A DNA stretch of 64,000 bases from Niveispirillum cyanobacteriorum (GCF_002868735.1 NZ_CP025611.1:1482501-1546500); one strand, 5' to 3'. Counted from the first letter of the stretch, positions 10,731 through 21,470 are shown. The notes: generated by a model not told the origin, from the sequence alone. Program-made: numbers and translations.

Positions 10731-11060
10731 TCATGGCAGGGTGATCGACATTCCATGCCGTTCCCGCGCCATCAGACAGGCCTCGTCCCCCGCCACGCAA
10801 TCATGACAGACGATGGGCCGGTCGGCATAGATGGTACAGGCCACATGCTCCCCCACCGTGCCCGACAGGGCCGCACAGCGTTCCCCGGTCCAGCGCATGC
10901 CCGATCCGTCTGGCGCCACCATCGCCTCCGGGATGCGGGCGATGTCAGCATCCTCCTCCAGCGAGAATCGCGGCCAGTCAGCGGCATAGGCGCAGCAGGC
11001 CCCGCATTCCTGACAGGCAAAGGGGGGTGGGTCTGGTTGCTGGTCCAAGATGGCCGCCAT
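10731..11060 (-). CDS. YkgJ-type cysteine-cluster (zinc/iron-binding) protein
   Basis: 109 residues from the ATG at 11060 (MAAILDQQPDPPPFACQECG); the open frame extends 60 codons upstream, but that part would overlap the promoter area of the next gene. The cysteine pattern CQECGACC, then C, C and C later in CAALSG, ACTIYADRPIVCHDC, matches the YkgJ/UPF0153 family, whose members bind a metal cluster of unknown use. It is divergent from the YaiI/YqxD gene. Confidence 0.85.
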   Translation of the reverse strand: MAAILDQQPDPPPFACQECGACCAYAADWPRFSLEEDADIARIPEAMVAPDGSGMRWTGERCAALSGTVGEHVACTIYADRPIVCHDCVAGDEACLMARERHGMSITLP

Positions 11061-11153
11061 AAAAGGGGGATGCCGGTTTGTGACCGACGCCGGCCCGCTT
11101 GGCAAGGGGACATGCTCTGCTATACAGGGTGCCACGCCCCAAGGAACCTGCCC

Positions 11154-11606
11154 ATGCTGGAAATCTATGTCGATGCCGATGCCTGCCCCGTGAAGGAGGA
11201 GACGTTCCGCGTCGCCGAACGTTACGGCATGCCGGTCCATCTGGTGGCCAACGGCCCGCTACGCGTGCCGCCAGGCGGGCTGGTGCGGATGGTTGTCGTT
11301 TCCGACGGGTTCGATGCTGCCGACAACTGGATTGCGGAGAAATGTGGGGCCGGCGACATTGTGGTGACCGCCGATATTCAACTGGCCAAGCGCTGCCTGG
11401 AAGCTGGGGCCAAGGTGCTGGGCAATAATGGTCGCCCTTTCACCGCCGCCAATATCGGCTCCGCCCTTGCATCCCGCGCCCTGATGCAGGATCTACGCGA
11501 CATGGGCGTGGTTCAGGGCGGCAACGCCCCCATGACCAAGGCCGACAAGAGCAAGTTCTTGCAGGAACTGGACAAGATGGCCAATGAGGTCAAACGGGGC
11601 CGGTGA
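11154..11606 (+). CDS. YaiI/YqxD (DUF188) family protein
   Basis: 150 residues from the ATG at 11154 (MLEIYVDADACPVKEETFRV). The family has a PIN-like/NYN-like fold; the Asp motif YVDADACPVK and the later GDIVVTADIQLA are its hallmarks. No enzyme activity is firmly established. Length is the family's usual 145-155. The gene converges on the carboxypeptidase with a 9-base gap. Confidence 0.94.
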   Translation: MLEIYVDADACPVKEETFRVAERYGMPVHLVANGPLRVPPGGLVRMVVVSDGFDAADNWIAEKCGAGDIVVTADIQLAKRCLEAGAKVLGNNGRPFTAANIGSALASRALMQDLRDMGVVQGGNAPMTKADKSKFLQELDKMANEVKRGR

Positions 11607-11615
11607 GCGCCCGTG

Positions 11616-13100
11616 TTATAGATACCGCGCCCGCAGATGCGCCTTGAAGATGCCGGCATCCAGCGGCTTGCCCGTAGCACGGATCAGGATGTCGCGGGCC
11701 GACAGATACCGGCCCCAGCGATGGACATTATCGCCCAGCCACGTCACCAGATCACGGAAATCCCCGCGCCCGATTTGGTCCGGCAGATCGGGAATGGCGG
11801 CTGATGCCGCCTGGAACAGCTGTGCCGCCATCATGGCGCCCAGCGTATAGGTCGGGAAATAGCCCCAGGCCCCACTAGGCCAATGGATATCCTGCAGACA
11901 GCCCTGCGCCAGATCGGGCGGCGTGATGCCCAGCAGGTCGCGCATGCCCTGGTTCCAGGCCTCTGGCAGGTCCACCAACTCCATCTGCCCCTCGATCAGC
12001 GCCTGTTCCAGACGCCAGCGCAGGATGACATGGGCGGGATAGGTAACCTCGTCGGCATCAACCCGGATGAAAGTGCGGTCCACGCGGCGGAAGCGGCGGC
12101 GCAGGTTTTCTGCCGACCAGGCATCCCCCTCCCGCCCGAACGCCTCGGCCAGTTGAGGGGCCAGCCATTCCAGGAACCGCGGATGGCGGCCCACCTGCAT
12201 GTCGAAGGTCAGGCTCTGGCTTTCATGCACGCCCAGGCCGCGCGCCTGCCCCACAGGCTGCGATGTCCAGGCGGCGGGGCGGCCCATCTCATAGAGAGCG
12301 TGCCCCGCTTCATGCAGGCCGGATTTCAGTGACTTGAAGAAATTATCGGGGTCCAGACGCGTGGTGATGCGCACATCGCCCGTAGCCCCGCCGCAAAACG
12401 CGTGCAGCGACTGGTCCACCCGGCCCTGAAAGCCCAGGATGCCGGCAAAGCGCTGCACCAGGGCACGCTGCGCCTCCACCGGGAACGGGCCTTCGAAAGG
12501 TTCCGCCTTTGGCTCGCCGGCCTGCACCGCCTCTACCTCGGCCAGGAAGCCCGGCAGGAAAGCGGCGTAATCGTTGAAGACGGGGCCATACTCGGCCACG
12601 CGGCTGCCCGGCTCGTAAAGCTCATGCAGCGCGTCATAAAGACCGCAATTCAGCATGGCGGCATTGGCCGCCGCGATCTCCCGCTGATGGTTCAGCACCC
12701 TTTGCATGTGCGGCAGCAGCAGGGCGAAGTCATTCTCCGCCTTGGCCGTACGCCAGACCATCTCGCACCGGGCGGCATCGCGGGCGTTGGCCTCCACCAG
12801 ATCGGCGGGCACGGCAGTGGCCAGCAGGTGTTCCCGCCGCATCTCCGCCAGATTGGCGCGCTGCCAGTCATCCAGATGGGCGGCGTCGGATTCGGCGCGG
12901 TCCAGCCAGTCGGCGACGGCCGGGTCCATCAGCGCGCCATGAATGGCGCCCTCAAGTGCCGCCACCTGATCAGCACGGGCAGAGGACGCTGCCGCTGGCA
13001 TCATGGTCCGGCTGTCCCAGTTCAAGATGCCCAAGGCCCCCTGCAACCCGGCGCGGCGGGCGAAATGCTTTTCCAGGGCGGCATAGGCGGACTGATTCAT
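11616..13100 (-). CDS. M32 family metallocarboxypeptidase (carboxypeptidase Taq type)
   Basis: 494 residues, the usual size for M32. The zinc motif HEAGH is at residues 263-267 and is followed by the family's ALYE. Further motifs DVRITTRLDPDN and GLGVHESQSL (third ligand region) are present. The enzyme removes C-terminal residues from peptides in the cytosol. The ATG overlaps the SURF1 stop (ATGA), so it is the last gene of the cytochrome oxidase operon, although it has no known part in oxidase assembly. Confidence 0.95.
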   Translation of the reverse strand: MNQSAYAALEKHFARRAGLQGALGILNWDSRTMMPAAASSARADQVAALEGAIHGALMDPAVADWLDRAESDAAHLDDWQRANLAEMRREHLLATAVPADLVEANARDAARCEMVWRTAKAENDFALLLPHMQRVLNHQREIAAANAAMLNCGLYDALHELYEPGSRVAEYGPVFNDYAAFLPGFLAEVEAVQAGEPKAEPFEGPFPVEAQRALVQRFAGILGFQGRVDQSLHAFCGGATGDVRITTRLDPDNFFKSLKSGLHEAGHALYEMGRPAAWTSQPVGQARGLGVHESQSLTFDMQVGRHPRFLEWLAPQLAEAFGREGDAWSAENLRRRFRRVDRTFIRVDADEVTYPAHVILRWRLEQALIEGQMELVDLPEAWNQGMRDLLGITPPDLAQGCLQDIHWPSGAWGYFPTYTLGAMMAAQLFQAASAAIPDLPDQIGRGDFRDLVTWLGDNVHRWGRYLSARDILIRATGKPLDAGIFKAHLRARYL

Positions 13101-13837
13101 GGTTCTTCCCGGCGGCGGAAACTGGCGGCGATAAACACGCCGATCAGGGTCAGGGCAAGCCCGTACCAGGTCAGCGCGTAGGAGAGATGGTCATTCTTCA
13201 AGGCGACAATCGTACGCCCGCCGATGGGCAGCCCGCCAGGGTTGGCGGTGGCATCGGCCTGCAGGACCAATGGTGCCAGTCGCTCCACCCCGGCGATACC
13301 GGCCAGCGCCTGCATATCCAGCCAGAAGAAGGTGCGGGTGGCAGGGTCATTGTCTGGCTGCATGAAGGCCCGGTCCTGCGGCACACGAGCAATCGCGCTG
13401 ATAGTGACGCCGCCTTCCACCTGCCCCGGCGCGCGGCTGGCGGGGTCGCGCTTGTCCACCGGCACCCAGCCCCGGTCGATCAGGACCGTACCGGCCCCAT
13501 CATCACGGACCAGGGGCGTCAGGACATGGACGCCCTGTTCCTGCCTTCCATCGGGGCGGGGATACAGGCGGGGACCGATATAGACTTCTTTGTCATGCAG
13601 GAACCGCCCCGTGACCTGCACGCGGACATAGTCCCAATCGGCGGGCCGGTCGATGCGGCCCGGCAACGCCACCGGGTCGGCGGCCAACCCCGCCTCAACA
13701 CGTTTGATCAGATCAGTTTTCCAGCCCAGACGTTCCACCTGCCATGTCCCAAGACCCAACAGGATGGCGAGCGCGATGAGTGCAGCGATGGAAGGGATCA
13801 AGCGCGGCCGGAATTGACGGCGGGCGGCGGCGGACAT
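13097..13837 (-). CDS. SURF1-family cytochrome oxidase assembly protein
   Basis: 246 residues. SURF1 helps insert heme a into subunit I of aa3 oxidase. Two membrane segments flank a periplasmic domain: one near residues 13-30 (SIAALIALAILLGLGTWQVE) and one near the C terminus (LTWYGLALTLIGVFIAA). The motif LGTWQVERLGWK and the late GGR...NDHLSYALTWYGLALTL are typical. It starts six bases after the DUF983 stop and overlaps the M32 start. Confidence 0.94.
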   Translation of the reverse strand: MSAAARRQFRPRLIPSIAALIALAILLGLGTWQVERLGWKTDLIKRVEAGLAADPVALPGRIDRPADWDYVRVQVTGRFLHDKEVYIGPRLYPRPDGRQEQGVHVLTPLVRDDGAGTVLIDRGWVPVDKRDPASRAPGQVEGGVTISAIARVPQDRAFMQPDNDPATRTFFWLDMQALAGIAGVERLAPLVLQADATANPGGLPIGGRTIVALKNDHLSYALTWYGLALTLIGVFIAASFRRREEP

Positions 13838-13842
13838 GGGTT

Positions 13843-14226
13843 TCAGCCCTCCCCGCCCTCATCCTGATCCTCGCCGAACTGATCCCGGCGATAGCGATAC
13901 TGGGCGGCAATGGTCAGCGCCTTGGCCGGACGCATAAGGCCCAGTGTGGCACCAATGATGATCGGACCCCAGAGCAGCAGCAGGACCCACAGCGGCCAAT
14001 CGACCTTCAAGGCGAAGATCAAGGCAGCGGGGACCAGCGTGAAGCCCAGGATAAAGATCAGAAAAACAGCCGGGCCGTCCCCGCTGTCGGCGGCGGCCAC
14101 ATCAAGGCCACATACCGGACAGCGATCGACGACCCGCATGAAGCCCTTGAACAGGGCGCCCTGGCCGCAGCGTGGGCAGCGGCACCGCAAACCCACGCTG
14201 AGCAGGGAGGATGGCGTCTCCGTCAC
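13843..14226 (-). CDS. DUF983 membrane protein with zinc ribbon
   Basis: 127 residues from a GTG at 14226, 20 bases after the ctaE stop; the open frame reaches 14283, but a start there would overlap ctaE. The N-terminal part has two CxxC pairs (RCPRCGQG and RCPVCGLD). Two hydrophobic segments follow (VFLIFILGFTLVPAALIFAL and LWVLLLLWGPIIIGATLGL). DUF983 genes are regularly found in aa3 oxidase operons between ctaE and SURF1, suggesting an assembly role that is not defined. Confidence 0.88.
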   Translation of the reverse strand: MTETPSSLLSVGLRCRCPRCGQGALFKGFMRVVDRCPVCGLDVAAADSGDGPAVFLIFILGFTLVPAALIFALKVDWPLWVLLLLWGPIIIGATLGLMRPAKALTIAAQYRYRRDQFGEDQDEGGEG

Positions 14227-14246
14227 GGGGAAAACCCCGCCCCGGA

Positions 14247-15116
14247 TCAGTGGGCGACCCAGGCCCCGCCAGCACCCCACCAATAGATGGAGATGAACAG
14301 GAACAGCCAGACCACGTCCACGAAGTGCCAGTACCAGGCGGCAGCTTCAAAACCGAAATGGCTCTCGGCTGTGAAGTGACCCTTCTTGGTGCGGAAATAG
14401 CAGACGGCCAGGAAAATCGTACCGATCAGCACGTGGAAACCGTGGAAGCCGGTCGCCATGAAGAAGGCCGAAGAGTAGACGTTGGCGCCGAAGCCGAAAG
14501 CGGCATGGCTATACTCATAGACCTGGAAGCCCGAGAAAATCACGCCCAGCAGAACGGTGATACCCAGGGCCTTGGCGGCCTCCTGCATCTTGCCTTCCAC
14601 CATTGCATGGTGTGCCCAGGTCACGGTGGTACCCGACAGCAGCAGGATGACGGTCATCAGGAACGGCAGGTCGAACGGGTTGAAGGGAACGGTGCCCTTC
14701 GGCGGCCACACGCCGCCATTCGCCTCGACACGGGCAAACTGGATCGCTTCGTTATGGAAGATCGAAGCGTCGAAGAAGGCCCAGAAGAAGGCGGAGAAGA
14801 ACATGACTTCCGAAGCGATGAACAGCGACATGCCATAGCGCAGGCCGATCTTCACGACGGGGGAATGGGCCTTCTCGACCACCGATTCCTTCACAATGTC
14901 GCGCCACCAGCCGTACATGCAGGCCAGCACGGCCAGCAGACCAGCGGCCAGCAGGTACCAGCCATGGCCATGGAACTTCATCACCAGACCGGTCGCCAGC
15001 GTACCCGCGGCGAACGAGCTCAGCAGGGGCCAGGGGCTCGGATTGACCAAGTGGTAGGGCTGCGGAATGCCATCCCCGGTATTGCCGCCACCGATATGGG
15101 CGTTGACGTCAGCCAT
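14247..15116 (-). CDS. ctaE: Cytochrome c oxidase subunit III
   Basis: 289 residues with seven hydrophobic segments. Subunit III stabilises the proton-pumping aa3 oxidase core. Family motifs include PYHLVNPSPWPLLSSF near the N terminus, MFFSAFFWAFFDASI, GTTVTWAHHAM and, near the end, WYWHFVDVVWLFLF. It lies 58 bases after ctaG in the operon and is followed by DUF983. Confidence 0.97.
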   Translation of the reverse strand: MADVNAHIGGGNTGDGIPQPYHLVNPSPWPLLSSFAAGTLATGLVMKFHGHGWYLLAAGLLAVLACMYGWWRDIVKESVVEKAHSPVVKIGLRYGMSLFIASEVMFFSAFFWAFFDASIFHNEAIQFARVEANGGVWPPKGTVPFNPFDLPFLMTVILLLSGTTVTWAHHAMVEGKMQEAAKALGITVLLGVIFSGFQVYEYSHAAFGFGANVYSSAFFMATGFHGFHVLIGTIFLAVCYFRTKKGHFTAESHFGFEAAAWYWHFVDVVWLFLFISIYWWGAGGAWVAH

Positions 15117-15174
15117 CTCTCTTTTCCCTCAAACCAAGGAACTTTGGATCATACGTGACTTACGGGACCAGATC

Positions 15175-15867
15175 TTACGACCTGTTCCCCGGGGCAGCAC
15201 CGGGGTTCGATTTGTCAACCGAACCTTGGGCATTCCCTTGGTAATCCTTCCCATCCGCGCCGTCCAGTGGTCCGGCTGCCGCACCCTTCCCCGGGGTCGG
15301 CAACGCAGCGCTCTGATCAGCGGCGCGGAAGAAGGTGTAGGACAGTGTAATGGTCTTCACATCGGCCATTTCCGGGTCGTCGGCCATGGCCGGATCGACA
15401 TAGAAATTGACCGGCATGTCGATCGACTGTCCGGGTTCCAGCTTCTGCTCGGTAAAGCAGAAGCACTGAATCTTATTGAAATACTGCCCCGCCTTTTCCG
15501 GCGTGACATTATAGGTCGCGGTGCCAATGACAGCGCGGTCTTCCAGGTTCGTTGCCCGATAGGCGATGGTCATCGCCTCTCCCACATGCACATCGACCGC
15601 ATGGGTATCGGGCTTGAAATCCCAATTGATGGAATTGTTCACGTCGGCATTGAACCGCACCGTGACCACCCGCTCCAGCGCCTTGTCGGGCGCCTTCTGG
15701 GACACCATGGTGGTCCCCCCAAAGCCCGTGACCCGGCAGAACAGGTCGTAAAGCGGAACGGAAGCAAAGGACAGGCCGACCATGCCAGCGACGACAACGC
15801 CGAGTTTCAGCGCCATGCGCGTATTGCGGCTGCCAAGCTCTGTCTGATTGTTGGGCTCAGGCGTCAT
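15175..15867 (-). CDS. ctaG: Cytochrome c oxidase assembly protein CtaG (Cox11)
   Basis: 230 residues. CtaG/Cox11 delivers copper to the CuB site of subunit I. It has one N-terminal membrane anchor (residues 19-40) and a periplasmic copper-binding domain with the essential KIQCFCFTEQ motif. VPLYDLFCRVTGFGGTT after the membrane segment is typical. The C-terminal extension of about 40 residues rich in Gly, Ala and Asp is longer than usual. The start codon overlaps the stop of the coxF-like gene. Confidence 0.96.
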   Translation of the reverse strand: MTPEPNNQTELGSRNTRMALKLGVVVAGMVGLSFASVPLYDLFCRVTGFGGTTMVSQKAPDKALERVVTVRFNADVNNSINWDFKPDTHAVDVHVGEAMTIAYRATNLEDRAVIGTATYNVTPEKAGQYFNKIQCFCFTEQKLEPGQSIDMPVNFYVDPAMADDPEMADVKTITLSYTFFRAADQSAALPTPGKGAAAGPLDGADGKDYQGNAQGSVDKSNPGAAPGNRS

Positions 15868-16031
15868 GGAAACGTCCCTCCGCTCATCCTCACCATGGCC
15901 ACCACATAGATGATGGCAACGAAGGCAAACAGGGCTGCCAGAACGGCGAGGTTCTTGCCGCGCTGTCGACGATGCTGCTCGGTATCGCCGCCATGCTTGC
16001 GGGCCGGGCCCTGGTTCTGCTGATCGGTCAT
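15864..16031 (-). CDS. Small CoxF-like membrane protein of the oxidase operon
   Basis: 55 residues from the ATG at 16031. The sequence starts MTDQQNQGPARKHGGDTEQH, then has a basic patch (RRQRGK) and one membrane helix (NLAVLAALFAFVAIIYVVAM). Its TGA overlaps the ctaG ATG. Position between ctaB and ctaG, size and topology fit CoxF proteins of alphaproteobacterial oxidase operons, small single-span proteins of unclear assembly role. It is easily missed because of its size. Confidence 0.85.
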   Translation of the reverse strand: MTDQQNQGPARKHGGDTEQHRRQRGKNLAVLAALFAFVAIIYVVAMVRMSGGTFP

Positions 16032-16047
16032 TGTCCTGCCTCCCCGC

Positions 16048-16953
16048 TTAAACTGCCAGATGTTCGCCGATCAGGATGGCGAACAGCAGGAACAGGTAGA
16101 GGATGGAAAAAGCGAACATGCGCTTGGCTGGCTTGTGATCCTCGCTACGCAGCACCTGCACCGCATAGGCCACAAAGGCCAGACCCAGGATGGTGGAGCC
16201 GGCCAGATAAGTCAGGCCGCCGATCCCCAGGAAATAAGGGCTGATCGCCAGCGGCAGCAGGATCAGCGTGTAGATCAGCATCTGCTTCTTCGTCTCACGC
16301 TCACCAGCGACGACGGGCAGCATCGGCACACCGGCGTGCTGGTAATCCAGCTTGCGGAAAATGGCCAGCGCCCAGAAATGCGGCGGGGTCCAGAAGAAGA
16401 TCAGGGCGAAAAGTACGATGGAGGCAAGCGACACGTCGCCCGTTACCGCGGCCCAGCCGATCATCGGGGGGAAAGCCCCGGCGGCGCCGCCGATGACGAT
16501 GTTCTGCGGCGTCCGCCGCTTCAGCCACATCGTGTAGATGAAAATGTAGAAACCCGACGCCAATGCCAGCAGGCCGGCGGCGACCCAGTTGAGCGCCAGC
16601 CCCATCAGGGCGACAGAGGCGATGGTCAAGATGATGCCGAACGCCAGCGCCTCATCGGCGGGAACCAGCCCTTGCGGGATCGGGCGCTTGGCCGTGCGGT
16701 CCATCATCGCGTCGATATCGCGGTCATACCACATATTGATGGCACCGGCAGCACCCGAAGCGACGGCGATACACAGCACTGCCACCAGCGCCAGTACCGG
16801 ATGCAGGTGACCAGGGGCAACCACCATGCCAGCGACACCGGAAAAAACGACCAGCGACATGACGCGCGGTTTCAGAAGCGCAACATAGTCGCGCACCGTG
16901 CCGCTCGACACCGGACTGTCCATGATCTCGGGGGCGATCACGCTGTCGGTCAT
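16048..16953 (-). CDS. ctaB: Protoheme IX farnesyltransferase (heme O synthase)
   Basis: 301 residues with about eight or nine hydrophobic segments. It attaches a farnesyl group to heme b, giving heme O, the precursor of heme A. The UbiA-type motif NMWYDRDIDAMMDRTAKRPI (NxxxDxxxD) and the second conserved stretch KLDYQHAGVPMLP are present. It sits between ctaD and the coxF-like gene, downstream of a terminator-like hairpin. Confidence 0.97.
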   Translation of the reverse strand: MTDSVIAPEIMDSPVSSGTVRDYVALLKPRVMSLVVFSGVAGMVVAPGHLHPVLALVAVLCIAVASGAAGAINMWYDRDIDAMMDRTAKRPIPQGLVPADEALAFGIILTIASVALMGLALNWVAAGLLALASGFYIFIYTMWLKRRTPQNIVIGGAAGAFPPMIGWAAVTGDVSLASIVLFALIFFWTPPHFWALAIFRKLDYQHAGVPMLPVVAGERETKKQMLIYTLILLPLAISPYFLGIGGLTYLAGSTILGLAFVAYAVQVLRSEDHKPAKRMFAFSILYLFLLFAILIGEHLAV

Positions 16954-17006
16954 GATGATGGTCTCTTCACACGCTCAAAAGGAACTGCACTGGGGGAGGT
17001 ACTTGG

Positions 17007-17038
17007 CAAAACCGCGCGGCGGTCGCCCGCCGCGCGGT
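17007..17038 (-). terminator. Strong hairpin with T tract inside the cta operon
   Basis: ACCGCGCGGCGG at 17011-17022 pairs perfectly with 17027-17038 around the loop TCGC. On the minus strand the stem is followed by TTTTGCC. It lies between the ctaD stop (17080) and the ctaB start (16953). It has the form of a Rho-independent terminator and may cut back transcription of the assembly genes relative to ctaC and ctaD. Confidence 0.75.
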
Positions 17039-17079
17039 GTCTGCGAAGGAGCAAGGCCGATTGAGGGCCCCGGTCCTGC

Positions 17080-18717
<1,638 letters not shown>

Positions 18718-19572
18718 TTACTGCGCGGTCGCTTCAGCGACCTGACGCGGCGCGGAGCCATTGCTGTTAAAGGCCTGCTTCTGCTGGCCCAGCCATTCCT
18801 GGAAGCGCTCCTTGGACACGGCCTCGACGGCGATCGGCATATAGCCATGGCCGGTGCCGCAGATTTCGGAGCACTGTCCGTAATACACACCCTCGCGGGT
18901 GACGTTGAACCAGGTCTCATTCAGGCGGCCCGGCATCGCGTCCTTTTTCACGCCCAGAGCGGGGATGGCGAAGGAGTGGATGACGTCGGCGCCCGTGACC
19001 AGGACCCGCACATCAACGCCGACCGGCACGATGATGCGGTTGTCAACTTCCAGCAGGCGCAGCTGGCCCGGCTGGATTTCATTTTCGGGGATCATCCGCG
19101 ACTCGAAGGCCAGGCCTTCATGGTCGGGATACTCGAAGCTCCAGTACCACTGATGGCCCGTGATCTTAACCGTCAGCTCCGGATTCGGCGCCTTGTCCAT
19201 ATAGTACAGGACGCGGAAGGACGGGATGGCGATCAGCAGAAGGATCAGAACGGGGATACCCGTCCAGGCCACTTCCAGCCAAGTGTGATGCGTCGTGGTC
19301 GACGGCACCGGATTCGCCTTCTTATTGAAGCGGATCATCACATAGAGAAGCAGCAGGGTGACGAACACGGCGATAGCGATGATCGTCCACAGCAGGATGT
19401 TGTGGAAATCATGCAGCCGCTCCATCACGGGCGAAGCCGCTTCCTGAAAGCCCAATTGCTTGGGCTGCGGCGCACCGACGGCCTTGGCCGCCTCCTGCGC
19501 CAAGGCCGAGCCCCCGACCATCGCGCTGACATACAGGGCCGTCACAGCGGCGCCGATCTTGCTTACAGACAT
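18718..19572 (-). CDS. ctaC: Cytochrome c oxidase subunit II
   Basis: 284 residues with a signal peptide (cut near SALAQEA), two membrane helices (near residues 55-75 and 95-120), and a periplasmic CuA domain. CuA ligands are seen in IHSFAIPALGVK and in YGQCSEICGTGHGYMPI (two Cys, His, Met). The subunit takes electrons from cytochrome c. It is the first gene of the operon; its promoter should lie in the 410-base gap before tldD. Confidence 0.98.
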   Translation of the reverse strand: MSVSKIGAAVTALYVSAMVGGSALAQEAAKAVGAPQPKQLGFQEAASPVMERLHDFHNILLWTIIAIAVFVTLLLLYVMIRFNKKANPVPSTTTHHTWLEVAWTGIPVLILLLIAIPSFRVLYYMDKAPNPELTVKITGHQWYWSFEYPDHEGLAFESRMIPENEIQPGQLRLLEVDNRIIVPVGVDVRVLVTGADVIHSFAIPALGVKKDAMPGRLNETWFNVTREGVYYGQCSEICGTGHGYMPIAVEAVSKERFQEWLGQQKQAFNSNGSAPRQVAEATAQ

Positions 19573-19982
19573 CCCTTACCACTCTCGTCGTTGCCGGAGG
19601 TTGTCCCCCGCTTGAGCCAGCCGGACCGCCCGCCCATCCCCTCCACCACCCGCCAATGGCGGTGGGCGGGAAAGTCGCGGCGTGACGCAGACCCGGAACG
19701 GATCAAACCGTTTCGGCGGGACACTACACGCGCGTGGGGCTCACGAACAACATATGCGCCACCAGGATGGGGCGCACATATCGTCGCAGACCATACAGGC
19801 AAGCACCCACAAACGGCAAGATCGTCCGCCATCCGTGCTCTGCAAGGCCGATGGTCATTGCGTCGCAGGGTGCCGCGCAATTGATCTGGCGCATGGCAGC
19901 GCCCGGCAGCCTTGCCAGCGGCTCAGCGCATCGCCATTCTGACGGAAGATCTTATATCCGTTGCCAAGGAAGGCCGCGCGCC
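19573..19982. other. Divergent intergenic region ctaC / tldD
   Basis: 410 bases between divergent genes. The tldD frame stays open here for about 80 codons upstream, but that peptide has no family resemblance. No convincing promoter, hairpin or small gene was found by eye, although the promoters of both genes must lie here. Confidence 0.5.
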
Positions 19983-21419
19983 ATGTCGCTTCTGTCCCAG
20001 ACCGATGAGATTTTCTTTAATCAGGCCGGCCTTGACCTGGGCCGCACGGGCGGACTGGTCACCAACGCGCTGCGCGGCGCCGACGATGGCGAACTGTTCC
20101 TTGAATATGCGCAGAGCGAAAGCTTCGCCTGGGACGATGGCAAGCTGAAGAGCGCATCGTTCGACACTAGCCAGGGATTCGGCCTGCGCGCCGTCGCCGA
20201 TGAGGCCACGGGCTATGCCCACGCGTCGGTTCTGACCGAAGATGCCATCCGCCGCGCCGGCGACACCGTCCGCGCCGTCCATGCCGGCCATAGCGGCATG
20301 ATGGCCGAGGCGCCCATCGGCACTAACCGCCTGCTTTATGCCAGCGATAACCCGCTGGTTTTGGTGCCGTTCGAGGCCAAGGTGAAGCTGCTGGAGCAGA
20401 TCGACGCCTATGCCCGCGCCAAGGATGCTCGCGTGCGTCAGGTCTCCGCCTCCCTGTCGGGTGAATGGCAGGCAGTGCAGATTATCCGGGCCGATGGCAG
20501 CCGGGTAGCGGATGTCCGTCCCCTGGTCCGCCTGAACGTCTCCGTCGTCGTGGCCGATGGCGACCGCATGGAATCGGGCAGCCACGGAGCCGGCGGGCGC
20601 CGCACCTATCAACAGTTCCTGGAGCCTGAAACCTGGCAGGGCTATGTCGATGAGGCGCTGCGGGGCGCCTTGATCAATCTCGGCTCCATGGAGGCACCGG
20701 CCGGTGAGATGCCGGTCGTGCTGGGCCCCGGCTGGTGCGGCATCCTGCTGCACGAGGCCATTGGCCATGGGCTGGAGGGTGATTTCAACCGCAAGCAAAC
20801 ATCCGCCTTCTCCGGCCTGCTGGGCCAGCGTGTCGCCGCCCCCGGTGTCACAGTCGTCGATGATGGTTCGATCGAGGGACGGCGCGGGTCCATCACTGTG
20901 GATGATGAAGGCACGCCCAGCCAGTGCACCGTCCTGATCGAGGATGGCATCCTGAAAGGCTATATGCAGGACCGGCTGAACGCCCGGCTCATGGGTGTGA
21001 AGCCCACGGGCAATGGCCGCCGCCAGGGCTATGCCCACATGCCCATGCCGCGCATGACCAACACCGTGATGCGCGGTGGCGACAAGAGCCCGGCGGAGAT
21101 CATCGCTTCGGTCAAGCGCGGCATCTTTGCCGCCAATTTCTCCGGCGGTCAGGTCGATATCGTGTCTGGCAAGTTCGTGTTTTCCGCCAGCGAGGCCTAT
21201 CTGATCGAGGATGGTAAGCTGGGTCCCGCCGTGAAGGGCGCCACCCTGATCGGCAATGGCCCCGACTCGCTGACCAAGGTCACGATGATCGGCAATGACA
21301 GTTCCATGGACCCCGGCATCGGTGTCTGCGGCAAGGCCGGCCAGGGCGTGCCCGTCGGCGTCGGCCAGCCCACCTTGCGGATTGATGGGCTCACCGTCGG
21401 TGGAACGAAGGCGGCGTGA
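19983..21419 (+). CDS. tldD: Metalloprotease TldD
   Basis: 478 residues from the ATG at 19983 (MSLLSQTDEIFFNQAGLDLG). TldD acts with PmbA/TldE as a metal-dependent peptidase that degrades unfolded peptides and matures some modified peptides. The zinc motif HEAIGH is at residues 257-262, followed by GLEGDFNRKQTSAFSGLLG. Other signatures are GRRQGYAHMPMPRMTNT and the Gly-rich C terminus (GIGVCGKAGQGVPVGVGQPT). The partner pmbA is not in the window. Confidence 0.97.
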   Translation: MSLLSQTDEIFFNQAGLDLGRTGGLVTNALRGADDGELFLEYAQSESFAWDDGKLKSASFDTSQGFGLRAVADEATGYAHASVLTEDAIRRAGDTVRAVHAGHSGMMAEAPIGTNRLLYASDNPLVLVPFEAKVKLLEQIDAYARAKDARVRQVSASLSGEWQAVQIIRADGSRVADVRPLVRLNVSVVVADGDRMESGSHGAGGRRTYQQFLEPETWQGYVDEALRGALINLGSMEAPAGEMPVVLGPGWCGILLHEAIGHGLEGDFNRKQTSAFSGLLGQRVAAPGVTVVDDGSIEGRRGSITVDDEGTPSQCTVLIEDGILKGYMQDRLNARLMGVKPTGNGRRQGYAHMPMPRMTNTVMRGGDKSPAEIIASVKRGIFAANFSGGQVDIVSGKFVFSASEAYLIEDGKLGPAVKGATLIGNGPDSLTKVTMIGNDSSMDPGIGVCGKAGQGVPVGVGQPTLRIDGLTVGGTKAA

Positions 21420-21435
21420 GGGTTGGTGAGTTCCA

Positions 21436-21470
21436 GCCTGTCGACGCGATGACAAATCGCGTCGACAGGC
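21436..21470 (+). terminator. Perfect 15-bp stem-loop behind tldD
   Basis: GCCTGTCGACGCGAT at 21436-21450 and its exact complement at 21456-21470 enclose the loop GACAA. TTAATCTTGG follows. It begins 16 bases after the tldD stop and probably ends that transcript, though the T tract is short. Confidence 0.6.

Noticed and set aside
19923-21455. 510-codon open frame opposite tldD
   Set aside because: Antisense shadow; tldD has its full metal-binding motif on the other strand.
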